Assembly: GCA_021740645.1 (NCBI GenBank)
Contig: JAIOZL010000015.1
Location: 1-64,000 of the forward strand
Length of the DNA stretch: 64,000 nt
Direction of reading: 5' to 3'
DNA from: Bacteroidales bacterium
GTDB taxonomy: Bacteria; Bacteroidota; Bacteroidia; Bacteroidales; JAADJA01
Made by a program: the position numbers and the translations under genes. The notes beneath the pieces were generated by a model, which had not been told where the DNA came from, ran no database searches, and was given only the letters and a program-made list of their open reading frames with translations. Every line of letters starts with the position of its first letter. Position 1 is the first letter of the stretch. Of the stretch, positions 27,532 through 39,362 are shown piece after piece.

Positions 27532-27539
27532 TACCTTTG
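27532..27539 (+). promoter_or_regulatory. -7 box upstream of gyrB
   Basis: TACCTTTG matches TAnnTTTG 37 nt before the gyrB ATG; no convincing -33 TTTG at 19-21 nt. Confidence 0.5.
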
Positions 27540-27573
27540 CATATAATAAAAAATATAATTTTTTAAGCAGTAG

Positions 27574-29541
<1,968 letters not shown>

Positions 29542-29543
29542 TT

Positions 29544-29577
29544 AAGTAAATAAAGCAATCTTTCAATCTATTTACTT
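29544..29577 (+). terminator. weak terminator-like hairpin after gyrB
   Basis: AAGTAAATA / TATTTACTT, 9-bp stem with a 16-nt loop, beginning just after the gyrB stop and followed by CATTTT. It is AT-only and weak. Confidence 0.35.
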
Positions 29578-30074
29578 CATTTTAAAAACTTCCTTATTCT
29601 TCTAAATATTTAAGAAGGGTCATTCATATATTTTCTTTGTAAAGAAATAGTTCCATTCTCTGAAATTAATTATTTATAAAACGAGAGATTTCTTTTCTAA
29701 ATATCTAATTAGTTACCCCATTAAATCTGTTTAAAATCATCCGGATTCCAAAAATGATTTTTTTTCCGTTTTGAAACAATTCACTAATCATTTCTTTTTT
29801 TGGGAATTGAGAGACAAAATTCATCTTGAAAAAAAACAAACTCCTTCAAGCACTAAAAATTTCTGAAACAAATAGTTAGCAAAATCGTACTACTACATTA
29901 ATTAGATTTTGATAGACATAGATCAGTCTGCAAAATAAAAAGATTTGTCACAATCGGGAAAAGGAAAATGTACAGTAACGGCTTGAAATTGAATCAAAAT
30001 TAAAACTGTAGAACTTAAATCTCAATTTGGGAAATCAATTTTTTTGGTGTATTACATAACGTAATTATTACTCT
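29578..30074. other. gene-free AT-rich region upstream of the sigma-54 response regulator
   Basis: About 500 bp with no open frame of coding character on either strand and no tRNA-like or riboswitch-like structure that I could recognise. There are many A and T runs. It probably carries the promoter for 30075, but no exact TTTG-19-TAnnTTTG pair or GG-10-GC sigma-54 site was found. Confidence 0.5.
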
Positions 30075-31418
30075 ATGAGCTCATTTAAGATATTTGTTGT
30101 AGAAGATGATCCCTTGTACGGAGAAATGCTTAAATACCACTTAACACTTAACCCGGATAATGAAGTAATTAAATTTGAAACAGGAGCTGAATGTTTAAAA
30201 CATCTTCACCAACAACCATCTTTAATTTCACTTGATTATTCATTACCTGATATGTCGGGTTTTGAAGTAATTAAAAAAGTAAAGTCATTTAATGCGGATA
30301 TTCCTATAGTAGTTGTTTCTGGTCAGGAGGATGTGGCGACTGCTGTAAACCTTTTAAAGGATGGTGCATACGACTATTTTGTGAAAGATGAAGATACCAA
30401 AGAACGCTTATGGAATACAATAAAAAACATAAAAGAACGGAATGAATTAAAAGAAGAGATAAGCGTACTAAAAGAAGAGATTGGGAAAAAATATGAATTC
30501 CGGAAAATAATAAAAGGAAACAGCCCGGCTATTCAGCAAATTTTTAGTCTGATAGAAAAAGCCACGAATACCAACATAACCGTTTCCATTTATGGCGAAA
30601 CAGGGACGGGAAAAGAACTTGTAGCCAAAGCCATTCACTATAATTCAATCAGGGCTAAAAATTCGTTTGTCCCGGTGAACGTTACTGCAATTCCTTCCGA
30701 ACTAATAGAAAGTGAATTTTTCGGTCATGAAAAAGGGGCCTTTACAGGAGCCAATGCAAGAAAAACGGGAAAATTTGAAGTCGCAAATAACGGAACCATA
30801 TTTTTAGATGAGATAGGGGAAATGGATATTAACATGCAGGCAAAATTGCTTCGTGTGATCCAGGAGAAGGAATTATACCGTGTGGGTGGAACAAAACCTA
30901 TTAAGTTTGATGCCCGAGTTATTGTAGCTACAAACCGAAACCTTGCGAAAGAGGTTGAGAAAGGAAATTTTAGGGAGGACCTATACTACAGGCTTCTTGG
31001 ATTGCCCATAGAAATACCACCACTCAGGTACAGGGGAAATGATATCCTGATCCTGGCCAAGTTTTTTGTGGATGACTTCTGTAAAGAAAATGGAATGCCC
31101 AAACTGGAAATCTCCGCCAGTGCACAGGAGAAGCTCCTTAAATATCCTTTCCCGGGTAACGTTAGAGAGCTAAAGGCGGTTATGGAACTTTCATGCGTAC
31201 TTACCAATTCAACAAATATTGAAGACGAACATATCAGCTTTAATTCAACCAATGCAAAAAGCGATTTCCTTTTAGAAGAAGATACCCTTGAAGGATATGT
31301 CAGGAAGATTGTAAAATATTATTTACAGAAATACAATAACAACGTGATGGTAGTGGCTAAAAAACTTGATATTGGGAAATCTACCATATACAGAATGCTA
31401 AAAAATAATGAATTGTAA
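30075..31418 (+). CDS. sigma-54-dependent response regulator (NtrC/AtoC type)
   Basis: 447 residues. The receiver domain (1-120) has the acidic pocket EDD (10-12), phospho-acceptor Asp54 in SLDYSLPDMSG and Lys in YFVKDE. The AAA+ activator domain (about 140-375) has Walker A GETGTGKELVAKAIH, the sigma-54-contacting loop GAFTGA in HEKGAFTGANARKTG, and Walker B FLDEIGEM, with FREDLYYRL. The C-terminal Fis-type helix-turn-helix is VVAKKLDIGKSTIYRMLK. It activates RNA polymerase carrying RpoN after phosphorylation. No histidine kinase is adjacent. A sigma-54-type promoter lies 144 nt downstream, in front of the Hpt gene, its likely target. Confidence 0.93.
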   Translation: MSSFKIFVVEDDPLYGEMLKYHLTLNPDNEVIKFETGAECLKHLHQQPSLISLDYSLPDMSGFEVIKKVKSFNADIPIVVVSGQEDVATAVNLLKDGAYDYFVKDEDTKERLWNTIKNIKERNELKEEISVLKEEIGKKYEFRKIIKGNSPAIQQIFSLIEKATNTNITVSIYGETGTGKELVAKAIHYNSIRAKNSFVPVNVTAIPSELIESEFFGHEKGAFTGANARKTGKFEVANNGTIFLDEIGEMDINMQAKLLRVIQEKELYRVGGTKPIKFDARVIVATNRNLAKEVEKGNFREDLYYRLLGLPIEIPPLRYRGNDILILAKFFVDDFCKENGMPKLEISASAQEKLLKYPFPGNVRELKAVMELSCVLTNSTNIEDEHISFNSTNAKSDFLLEEDTLEGYVRKIVKYYLQKYNNNVMVVAKKLDIGKSTIYRMLKNNEL

Positions 31419-31561
31419 TTATAAACAATTAGCTGTTAAAATTTGTTTTATCTTCATTGAGTCTTTTGAAAAATTTATTGTAATTTCCATTATTTAAATA
31501 ATGGATTCCAAATAGAGAATTTTTACATTACTAAAACACTTGTTTCTAAGCTTTTAACTTA

Positions 31562-31577
31562 TTGGTATAATAGTTGC
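31562..31577 (+). promoter_or_regulatory. sigma-54 (-24/-12) promoter of the Hpt gene
   Basis: TTGGTATAATAGTTGC: the GG (31564-31565) and GC (31576-31577) are exactly 10 nt apart, with TTGG and TTGC as in the RpoN consensus TTGGCAC-N5-TTGC. The predicted start is near 31589, giving a ~50-nt leader for the gene at 31639. An RpoN activator is encoded immediately upstream. Confidence 0.6.
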
Positions 31578-31638
31578 GAATACAGGTAGCACAACAAAGA
31601 CAAATAACTTATACACTCATATATATAAAATAAATCAA

Positions 31639-32022
31639 ATGGATTCAAAAAGATTGTTCGACCTCACAAACTTAACCGAAATGCTTGGAGATGATAAAAA
31701 AGCAATTCTCCAGATGGTAAAAATCTTCTTGCAAGCAACACCTGAAAGTTTAAATGAACTCAACAGATGTTATGAAAAAAATGATCTACAAGGGGTAAGC
31801 AAACTCGCTCACAAATTGAAATCATCCATCGATATATTTTCAATCAAAGATATTAAGCAAGATATCAGACGACTTGAAAACAATACACGCGATAATATAA
31901 ACCTTGACGAAGTTCCAGAACTGGTCGAACGTCTTAATACAGTTCTTTCAACTGCAATAAAGCAGGTTGAAGAAGAGAAAGAAATACTGAATAAAAAACT
32001 TTTTCTAAACGAAAAGGCCTAA
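31639..32022 (+). CDS. Hpt-domain phosphotransfer protein
   Basis: 127 residues, a single four-helix Hpt domain. The phospho-accepting His58 lies in KLAHKLKSSIDIF, the conserved H-x-L-K-(S/G)-S signature. Such free-standing Hpt proteins shuttle phosphate between hybrid kinases and response regulators. It follows the sigma-54 regulator by 220 nt with its own sigma-54-like promoter, suggesting that the regulator controls, and may exchange phosphate with, this protein. It converges on the carboxylase operon (16 nt gap). Confidence 0.88.
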   Translation: MDSKRLFDLTNLTEMLGDDKKAILQMVKIFLQATPESLNELNRCYEKNDLQGVSKLAHKLKSSIDIFSIKDIKQDIRRLENNTRDNINLDEVPELVERLNTVLSTAIKQVEEEKEILNKKLFLNEKA

Positions 32023-32038
32023 CAGGCCTGGGTAGACC

Positions 32039-33574
32039 CTACAAAGGAATATTTCCATGTTTTTTAGGAGGATTTGACTTCGACTTATTTTGGGTCATAT
32101 CCAAAGCCTGAATAATTTTAAAACGTGTTTCCCTTGGATAAATAATCTCATCAATATAACCTAGTGCTGCTGCCTTGTATGGGCTGGCAAAAGTTGTCCT
32201 ATACTCATCTACTGCCTTTTTCTTATCCTCGTCACTTAGTTTATCTCTAAAAATGATATTCACGGCCCCTTCGGGCCCCATTACTGCAATTTCTGCGGAA
32301 GGATAAGCATAGTTCACATCTGCTCCAATATGTTTACTCGACATCACATCATATGCACCACCATATGCCTTACGGGTGATAAGCGTAATTTTTGGAACAG
32401 TAGCTTCAGCAAAGGCATAAAGTAATTTTGCACCATGTTTTATAATCCCACCAAATTCCTGTGCCGTTCCCGGTAAAAACCCGGGTACATCAACAAAAGT
32501 AACCAGTGGAATATTAAAGGCATCACAAAAACGGACAAACCTTGCTCCTTTAACCGAAGAACTTATATCAAGCACTCCGGCAAGATTAGCGGGCTGATTG
32601 GCTACAATACCGACAGGTTTTCCTGCAAATCTGGCAAATCCAATGATAATATTTTGGGCATAATAAGGCATTACTTCAAAGAAATTATGCTCATCCACTA
32701 CAGAATGAATAATTTCTTTCATATCATATGGTTTATTAGAATCTTCAGGTACAATGGTCTGGAGTTTTTCATCTTCACGGTGAATATCATCCAAACAGGG
32801 TTTTTGTGGTGGATCCTCCATATTGTTGGAGGGCAAGAAACTAAAAAGTTCCCTCAGCATCATCATAGCTCCTTCATCATCTTCTGCAACGAAATGTGCT
32901 ACTCCACTCTTGCTATTATGGGTTATTGCTCCCCCAAGGTCCTCTTTCGTAACTTCTTCATGGGTCACAGTTTTAATCACATCAGGGCCGGTAACAAACA
33001 TGTAACTGGTATTCTTCACCATCATAATAAAGTCAGTAATGGCTGGTGAATATACGGCACCTCCGGCACATGGTCCAAGTATTGCTGATATCTGTGGGAC
33101 AACTCCCGAAGCAATGGTATTCCTGTAAAAAATATCTGCATAACCTGCCAGACTTTCAACCCCTTCCTGTATCCTGGCACCCCCTGAATCGTTTAAACCA
33201 ATAACAGGTGCACCCATTTTAAGGGCAAGATCCATGATCTTAATTATTTTATCAGCATTTGCCCGGCTTAGGGTTCCTCCAAAAACAGTGAAATCCTGAG
33301 CAAAAACATAAACAAGCCTTCCATCTATTTTCCCATAACCAGCTACTACACCATCTCCAAGTATTTTATTTTTATCAATCCCAAAATCAGTAGCACGGTG
33401 GGTTACAAATTTATCTACTTCTACAAATGTTTTTTTATCGAGCAAATCTTCAATCCGCTCACGAGCAGTTTTACGGCCGGCATTATGCTGTCGGTCAATT
33501 CTTTCTTTTCCACCGCCAAGTTCTGCTAAACTATTTCGCTCTTCAAATCTTTTATATTTTTCTTCTGTCGACAT
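32039..33574 (-). CDS. acyl-CoA carboxylase carboxyltransferase (beta) subunit, propionyl-CoA type
   Basis: 511 residues of the carboxyltransferase family (PccB/MmdA). It moves CO2 from biotin to the acyl-CoA. Signatures are [10 protein letters not shown] near residue 38, [87 protein letters not shown] and [17 protein letters not shown]. This form is typical of propionyl-CoA carboxylase or methylmalonyl-CoA decarboxylase alpha chains. Because a biotin carboxylase gene is in the same operon, the cytosolic carboxylase is likelier than the sodium-pumping decarboxylase. It is the third gene of accC - biotin carrier - beta, 27 nt after the carrier gene. Confidence 0.92.
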   Translation of the reverse strand: MSTEEKYKRFEERNSLAELGGGKERIDRQHNAGRKTARERIEDLLDKKTFVEVDKFVTHRATDFGIDKNKILGDGVVAGYGKIDGRLVYVFAQDFTVFGGTLSRANADKIIKIMDLALKMGAPVIGLNDSGGARIQEGVESLAGYADIFYRNTIASGVVPQISAILGPCAGGAVYSPAITDFIMMVKNTSYMFVTGPDVIKTVTHEEVTKEDLGGAITHNSKSGVAHFVAEDDEGAMMMLRELFSFLPSNNMEDPPQKPCLDDIHREDEKLQTIVPEDSNKPYDMKEIIHSVVDEHNFFEVMPYYAQNIIIGFARFAGKPVGIVANQPANLAGVLDISSSVKGARFVRFCDAFNIPLVTFVDVPGFLPGTAQEFGGIIKHGAKLLYAFAEATVPKITLITRKAYGGAYDVMSSKHIGADVNYAYPSAEIAVMGPEGAVNIIFRDKLSDEDKKKAVDEYRTTFASPYKAAALGYIDEIIYPRETRFKIIQALDMTQNKSKSNPPKKHGNIPL

Positions 33575-33601
33575 AACTTTAGTTTTTTAATTCTTTGTTA
33601 A

Positions 33602-34108
33602 TTACTCAACAATTACCAATGGTTGGTTCCCATCAATGGTATCCCCTTCTTTTACTTTTATCGCTTTTACAACCCTATCCTGTTTAACCTTATATTCACT
33701 TTCCATTTTCATTGCAGAAACAATCACAACGGTATCACCAGCTTTCAGCTTATCCCCTATTTTTACCAGTATTTTAACCACTTTGCCTGGCATGGGTGAT
33801 GAAATTACGGTATCGTCATCCAGGTCGTCTTGCTTCCTGCTCTGAAGATATTTTGCTTCCGCATCAAGAATACCCACTTCATATGAATTGTATAGGGTAT
33901 TTATGGTATAGGTTTTAGGTATTTTCCCGGGTATCAACTCCACATTATAGGATTTATTCTTGTATAAAATGGAATAAACACCTTCCTCCACCATTACCAG
34001 GTCAACATCATAAACTTTCCCATCGATGGAAACCTTATGTTGATTACCCTCTTTCCCAAGCAATTCCACACTAACAGATTTACCATCAATATTTACTTCT
34101 AAAGCCAT
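33602..34108 (-). CDS. biotin carboxyl carrier protein of acyl-CoA carboxylase
   Basis: 168 residues. The C-terminal biotinyl domain (about 95-168) carries the biotinylation motif SAMKMES with Lys134, preceded by SSPMPGKVVKILVKIGDKLKAGD. The N-terminal ~90 residues form the beta-rich adaptor common in separate carrier chains of propionyl-CoA-type carboxylases. It links the carboxylase (34127-35635) and transferase (32039-33574) encoded on either side, with 18 nt to the former. Confidence 0.92.
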   Translation of the reverse strand: MALEVNIDGKSVSVELLGKEGNQHKVSIDGKVYDVDLVMVEEGVYSILYKNKSYNVELIPGKIPKTYTINTLYNSYEVGILDAEAKYLQSRKQDDLDDDTVISSPMPGKVVKILVKIGDKLKAGDTVVIVSAMKMESEYKVKQDRVVKAIKVKEGDTIDGNQPLVIVE

Positions 34109-34126
34109 AGTAAGTTTTTTTTAAAT

Positions 34127-35635
34127 TTAGAGCCTCGACATGGCATTATTACGTTTTCTTGTTTTCCAATTACTTGCATGACTTGCCCCTGCTGGTTTAA
34201 TCTCAACAGCCTCAAGTTTATTGCTGTAATCAATAAATGCAGCAACCACAGCCATGGCTTTACAATCTCCTTCGCATTTATCCCTGTTGGACAAAAATGC
34301 TGCATTTTTTTCAATGAAGTGGGTATTGTAATTACCCTTCACAAAATCGGGGGCATTCATAATCCTTTCGAGGAACTTTATACTGGTTTTTACCCCTGTG
34401 ATCTTATAGGCAAACAAAGAACGTTTCATACGGGCAATAGCTTCTTCACGTGTTTTACCCCAGACAATTAATTTCGAAATCAATGGATCATAATAGATAG
34501 GAATCTCGTAGCCTTCATACACATACCCATCGTGCCGGACACCCAAACCTAAAGGTTCCGAAATGTGTTTGATCACTCCCGGGCTTGGCATAAAATTCTT
34601 GTCCGGATCCTCAGCATATATACGGCATTCGATGGCATGACCGTGTTGTTTCAAATCTTCCTGTTTATAGGAGAGTTCCAAACCGTTGGCGATATTGATT
34701 TGTTCTTTTACAAGGTCGACACCAACAACCCGTTCGGTAATGGGATGTTCTACCTGCAATCGTGTATTCATTTCAAGGAAGTAATATTTCAGGTTATCGT
34801 CCACAATGAATTCAATGGTGCCAGCCCCTGAATAATTTGCCGCTTTAGCTACTGCCACAGCATGTTTTCCCATTTCTTCCCGGATACCGGGATTCATAAG
34901 TGGGCTTGGCGTTTCTTCAATCACTTTTTGGTGACGGCGCTGCACAGAACATTCTCTTTCAAAGAGGTGGATCACATTGCCATGATTGTCGGCCAGGATT
35001 TGAAATTCGATATGATGGGGAGATGAAATGTATTTCTCAATATATACGGCATCATTCCCGAAAGCTGCTTTGGCTTCCGATTTTGCTCCCCTGATGGAAG
35101 AAACAATGTCCTCTTCATTATGTACCAGCCGCATCCCTTTACCGCCACCACCTGCGGAAGCCTTGATCATTACCGGCAATCCAATTTCCATAATGGTTTT
35201 TATGGCATCTTTCTCCTTTTCAATGGGTTGCGCCGTACCCGGCACAACAGGCACACCAGCTTTTGATATGGTTTTCCTGGCTGTGATTTTATCCCCCATC
35301 GTAGAAATAGAATGGGCAGATGGCCCAATAAAGATGATCCCTTCCTTTTCACATCTTTTTGAGAATTCAGCGTTTTCAGATAAAAAGCCATACCCAGGAT
35401 GAATTGCATCCGCTTTCGCTTTTTTGGCCGCCACAATAACTTTGTCGATATTGAGGTAACTCTCATCGGAAGGTGATGGGCCGATATGGTAGGCCTGGTC
35501 GGCGTAACGTACATGCATCGAATTCCGGTCGGCATCGGAATAAACCGCAACCGAACTGATGCCCATTTCACGGCAGGTCCGCATTACACGCACAGCTATT
35601 TCACCCCTGTTGGCTACAAGTACCTTTTTGATCAT
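34127..35635 (-). CDS. accC: acyl-CoA carboxylase, biotin carboxylase subunit
   Basis: 502 residues with an ATP-grasp fold. The start MIKKVLVANRGEIAVRVMRTCREMG, HPGYGFLSENAEF, KASAGGGGKGMRLV, ERECSVQRRHQKVIEETPSPLM, FLEMNTRLQVEHPITE and AIECRIYAEDP are all canonical. It carboxylates the biotin of the carrier protein using bicarbonate and ATP. It is slightly longer than E. coli AccC (449) by its C-terminal tail. First gene of the three-gene operon; together these predict propionyl-CoA to methylmalonyl-CoA conversion. Confidence 0.93.
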   Translation of the reverse strand: MIKKVLVANRGEIAVRVMRTCREMGISSVAVYSDADRNSMHVRYADQAYHIGPSPSDESYLNIDKVIVAAKKAKADAIHPGYGFLSENAEFSKRCEKEGIIFIGPSAHSISTMGDKITARKTISKAGVPVVPGTAQPIEKEKDAIKTIMEIGLPVMIKASAGGGGKGMRLVHNEEDIVSSIRGAKSEAKAAFGNDAVYIEKYISSPHHIEFQILADNHGNVIHLFERECSVQRRHQKVIEETPSPLMNPGIREEMGKHAVAVAKAANYSGAGTIEFIVDDNLKYYFLEMNTRLQVEHPITERVVGVDLVKEQINIANGLELSYKQEDLKQHGHAIECRIYAEDPDKNFMPSPGVIKHISEPLGLGVRHDGYVYEGYEIPIYYDPLISKLIVWGKTREEAIARMKRSLFAYKITGVKTSIKFLERIMNAPDFVKGNYNTHFIEKNAAFLSNRDKCEGDCKAMAVVAAFIDYSNKLEAVEIKPAGASHASNWKTRKRNNAMSRL

Positions 35636-36010
35636 ATATTTTAGCTAATTTGTTTAAACAATTTTAAATGCATGGAACTGATACCACCTTAATTGCTCTT
35701 ATTTAGAAGGCGTAAAAGTAAGCATTTTTTTTATTCGGGGTTTTGATTTTATTCACATTGAAAACTATTACTATTAACAAAATCAAAATGCATTTCATGC
35801 GCCGTATTTCACTAATTTTGAAAATGAACCCTTTCCCTTTCCCCATCCGATCAGAACTCATCTAAAGAAATTTTCAAATCTTTAAATTCTCAAATCTTCA
35901 CATATTTTTTTACCAAAGTCCTATCAAAATTAATAGAAGTGATATCAAAAATACTAAATCAATGCTCCAACCTTCTCATTCTTTAAAAAACCCCACTTCT
36001 ATCCAAAAAA
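35636..36010. other. gene-free region between accC and the rho terminator
   Basis: About 375 bp without a credible gene. It holds an AT-only inverted pair TTTTGATTTT (35741-35750) / AAAATCAAAA (35779-35788) and a lone TAATTTTG box (35813-35820) followed by a 13-codon ATG frame (35824-35865). None is convincing by itself. The minus-strand promoter of the carboxylase operon should be at the left edge but was not identified. Confidence 0.4.
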
Positions 36011-36033
36011 AAACCTCCGAAAATCGGAGGTTT
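36011..36033 (-). terminator. intrinsic terminator after rho
   Basis: A perfect 10-bp stem AAACCTCCGA / TCGGAGGTTT with an AAA loop, 20 nt after the rho stop, followed on the minus strand by nine Ts. Confidence 0.93.
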
Positions 36034-36052
36034 CGATATTTAGATCGTTTTT

Positions 36053-37660
36053 TTATCCATTCATAGAAATTAGAAACTCTTCGTTGGTATCTGTAAATCG
36101 CATTTTATCTTTCAGGAATTCCATAGCTTCAAGCGGATTCATGTCTGCCAGGTGGTTACGGAGTACCCAGATGCGCTGGAGTTGTTCTTTATCGATCAAG
36201 AGGTCTTCCCTTCGTGTACTTGAAGCTACAATATCGATAGCAGGATAGATCCGTTTATTGGAAAGCCTCCTGTCGAGTTGCAATTCCATGTTTCCGGTTC
36301 CTTTAAATTCTTCAAAAATAACCTCATCCATTTTCGAACCTGTTTCAATAAGCGCAGTAGCGATAATGGTTAAGGAACCACCGTTTTCAATTTGCCTTGC
36401 AGCCCCAAAGAAACGTTTTGGTTTTTGTAATGCATTGGCCTCCACCCCACCAGAAAGTACTTTTCCTGATGCTGGGGCAACGGTATTGTAAGCCCTTGCC
36501 AGCCTGGTGATTGAATCAAGCAGGATAACTACATCATGACCACATTCTGTCATTCTTTTAGCTTTTTCAAGCACGAGGTTAGATATTTTAACGTGGCGCT
36601 CAGCGGGTTCATCAAATGTAGAAGCAATAACTTCTGCTCTAACACTTCTTTCCATGTCTGTAACCTCTTCCGGGCGTTCATCAATAAGCAAAACGATCAG
36701 GTATGCTTCAGGATGGTTTGCGGCTATTGCATTAGCTACCTCTTTTAACAATACCGTTTTCCCTGTTTTGGGTTGAGCTACAATAAGACCCCTTTGTCCT
36801 TTACCAATAGGGCTAAACATATCAATAACACGGGTGGATATTGAATTTTCTTTATGACCGGTAAGCCTGAATTTAGTTTCAGGGAACAAAGGTGTTAAAA
36901 AGTCAAAAGGTATACGATCGCGCACCTCTTCAGGACTGCGGCCATTTATCCTTTCCACCTTAATCAATGGAAAATATTTCTCACCATTTTTGGGAGGCCT
37001 TATACTTCCTCTTACGGTATCCCCTGTTTTTAAGCCAAATAGTTTAATTTGTGACTGGGATACATAAATATCATCTGGAGAATTAAGATAATTATAATCA
37101 GATGAACGTAAAAATCCGTATCCATCCTGCATGATTTCAAGTACTCCTTCACTCGAAACAAACCCTTCAAATTCAAAAGAATATTCGTCTTTTTTCTTCT
37201 CCTGAGGCTTAGTTGCGTCCTTTTGGTAGGAAGGGGCAGGTTCACGCCTTTCAACCGGTTGGGCTCTTCTTGGCTCTTCCGATGGAGTGAGTGTTTCACC
37301 CTCAAGAGTATCTATCTTTGATTTTTCGGGCATTTCATTGAATGTTAAAGTCTTTTTAACCTCTTTGGGTTTGGAAAAGAGTTCTTTTGATTTTTCTTTT
37401 GGGGAATCATCCACTATATACTGCTCAGTAGATGCCACCTTCGCAATTTCTTTTCTAACCCTTTTGCGTTTGCTTTTGACTTTTTTCTCAGAGTTTTCTT
37501 TTTCAAGAACTTCAGGTGATGGGTTCAATGCCTGCTGATCCAATATTTGGTAGATCAACTCTTGTTTTTTTAAGCCTTCGTATTTATCTACGTTAAGTTC
37601 TTTGGCTATTTCCTTCAACTCAGCAACCAGTTTACCGTTTAGCTCAATAATATCGTACAT
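36053..37660 (-). CDS. rho: transcription termination factor Rho with long disordered N-terminal insertion
   Basis: An RNA-dependent hexameric ATPase that releases untranslated transcripts. 535 residues against ~420 in E. coli. Residues 1-45 are the Rho_N helical domain ([22 protein letters not shown]). Residues ~50-165 are a Lys/Glu/Pro-rich, low-complexity insertion. Then comes the RNA-binding cold-shock-like domain ([27 protein letters not shown]) and the RecA-like motor (Walker [71 protein letters not shown]). Such insertions are typical of Bacteroidota Rho and have been linked to phase separation in a gut Bacteroides. It ends in its own Rho-independent terminator. Confidence 0.96.
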   Translation of the reverse strand: MYDIIELNGKLVAELKEIAKELNVDKYEGLKKQELIYQILDQQALNPSPEVLEKENSEKKVKSKRKRVRKEIAKVASTEQYIVDDSPKEKSKELFSKPKEVKKTLTFNEMPEKSKIDTLEGETLTPSEEPRRAQPVERREPAPSYQKDATKPQEKKKDEYSFEFEGFVSSEGVLEIMQDGYGFLRSSDYNYLNSPDDIYVSQSQIKLFGLKTGDTVRGSIRPPKNGEKYFPLIKVERINGRSPEEVRDRIPFDFLTPLFPETKFRLTGHKENSISTRVIDMFSPIGKGQRGLIVAQPKTGKTVLLKEVANAIAANHPEAYLIVLLIDERPEEVTDMERSVRAEVIASTFDEPAERHVKISNLVLEKAKRMTECGHDVVILLDSITRLARAYNTVAPASGKVLSGGVEANALQKPKRFFGAARQIENGGSLTIIATALIETGSKMDEVIFEEFKGTGNMELQLDRRLSNKRIYPAIDIVASSTRREDLLIDKEQLQRIWVLRNHLADMNPLEAMEFLKDKMRFTDTNEEFLISMNG

Positions 37661-37899
37661 GTAATGATTATTTAATTTGAAATTTGTCTATTGTAAATGC
37701 TTTATTCGTAGCAGTATTTATGGGAAATTTTTTCGAATTTACGCCCCTGTTTCGCCCGCCTTATTCTTCTGTTAAACTATTAAAATTAATTGATTTGAGA
37801 ATCTTATAGTGTAATCCATCAGGGAATTAAGAACTACACAAAAGTAATTAAATTATTTGATTTCCAAATCTTTTTCACAAAAATTAATTATTCTTTTAC

Positions 37900-39342
37900 T
37901 CACTTACTATCTGAATACGTTTTTTCGGATAGTTTATTGTGATATATATCCAAAGCAACCAATATTGCCATAAATCCCCACACGGGGACTGAGGCTTTAT
38001 CTGAATCAAGAAAATTATTCAAAAACCCGTGAATGTAATATGTAATTAGTCCAATGGTAACCGATAAAGCCAGCAAGCGGATCTCTGGTTCTTTTGATCG
38101 TTTATGCACTTTTAACCCTGTATATATAGAGTATATAAAAATGATTAACATCGTTAACATGCCCAGTATTCCAGCTTCAGCAAGAGGCCCAATATATTCG
38201 CTATGGGCATTTCCCATATCCCCGGCGTTCGTACTAATAATAGTCTTTTCCTTGGAACGCTGGTAAGGCGCATATAAGAATTGGTAAGTACCAGGGCCCC
38301 ATCCCCAAAACGGCCTTTCCCTGAACATCCTCAAAGCAGATTGCCAGCGATTAATACGCTCAAGGTTGGATGCATCAGAAGATATGTTGGTAATTGATTG
38401 AATGTGTTCTACAAAATTAGCTGACGAGTCTTGTTTATTTCTTTCCAGTTGATCAAAAATCTGTTGCTGAAAGGTAAAGAATAATCCAACGATTACCACC
38501 ACAGAAAGGAATACCCATTTGAAATTGATTTTCAGCAAAACAATGATCCAAACTACAATTCCTGCAGTAAGACTTAACCAGGCCGCACGACTATACGAAA
38601 AAACCAGTGCAATCAGAAAGAAAACCAACACCATAAAAGCGACAAAACGTGTGCTTACTGATTTTGTTTTATCGTATGTAAAAGCAAATATCACTGGAAT
38701 GTACATAGTCAGGATGGCACCATAGGCTGTATGGTCGTTGTAAAAGGGCCTCATTACCCAGTGCCCTGAGTCTTCATCCAATCCGAAAGATACATGGCGG
38801 GAAAGGGTATAAATAGCTACAAATATCAATGAAATACTATATAACCAAACAAAGGTTTTAATGTTCCCTGTTTTTTTGAACATCAGTATGATGAAAAAAT
38901 AGAAAGGAACAACAAACCAGAGTCGTGAGATCACATATTTAAATGAAACGACAGGAATTTCACTGGTTAGGCTTGTAAACAAAAGCCATATCAAATTTAT
39001 AAAAATCAAGATCGACAAAGGATGTTTTAAAATTCGTAAATCATAATTCCCGTCATGTAGAAGTTTAATAAGGAAAAAAATAAGGACACCCAGCATAAGA
39101 GGTTCAGTAGGTACGGAGAGTCCAAAACCCATGTCCATATCCTGGATATTAATGGCAATGGGGGTTAATAAGGTAATCAGGAAAATTATTTTATCAACAG
39201 AAACCAAATATAGAAGTAAAACAATAAATGCAACAGGCAACAGCGCCCCCCACATTTTATGGTTTACAATCAGGTAAGTGTTAGCTACAATAAAAAGAAC
39301 ACCAAAGAAGTAAACCCATATTAATTTGCTTTTTTCAGTCAA
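37900..39342 (-). CDS. O-antigen ligase-family (Wzy_C/WaaL-like) membrane protein
   Basis: 480 residues with about ten to twelve membrane helices and the family's large periplasmic loop (about 300-390) containing NLERINRWQSALRMFRERPFWGWGPGTYQ and NAHSEYIGPLAEAGILGML, the RxxxW/WGxGxG and H-(S/N)-x-Y signatures of O-antigen ligases and polymerases. It joins or polymerises lipid-linked polysaccharide at the periplasmic face. It is 20 nt downstream of two Wzz-type chain-length genes, so the three form an exopolysaccharide or O-antigen unit. Ligase and polymerase cannot be separated by sequence. Confidence 0.85.
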   Translation of the reverse strand: MTEKSKLIWVYFFGVLFIVANTYLIVNHKMWGALLPVAFIVLLLYLVSVDKIIFLITLLTPIAINIQDMDMGFGLSVPTEPLMLGVLIFFLIKLLHDGNYDLRILKHPLSILIFINLIWLLFTSLTSEIPVVSFKYVISRLWFVVPFYFFIILMFKKTGNIKTFVWLYSISLIFVAIYTLSRHVSFGLDEDSGHWVMRPFYNDHTAYGAILTMYIPVIFAFTYDKTKSVSTRFVAFMVLVFFLIALVFSYSRAAWLSLTAGIVVWIIVLLKINFKWVFLSVVVIVGLFFTFQQQIFDQLERNKQDSSANFVEHIQSITNISSDASNLERINRWQSALRMFRERPFWGWGPGTYQFLYAPYQRSKEKTIISTNAGDMGNAHSEYIGPLAEAGILGMLTMLIIFIYSIYTGLKVHKRSKEPEIRLLALSVTIGLITYYIHGFLNNFLDSDKASVPVWGFMAILVALDIYHNKLSEKTYSDSK

Positions 39343-39362
39343 TTTGTAAATCAGTTAATATT

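Noticed and set aside
32654-33049. 131-codon plus-strand frame opposite the carboxyltransferase gene
   Set aside because: Antisense shadow; composition rich in His/Ile/Phe and no recognisable domain.
35028-35402. 124-codon plus-strand frame opposite accC
   Set aside because: It is antisense to a highly conserved biotin carboxylase; codon-phase mirror only, with no family resemblance.
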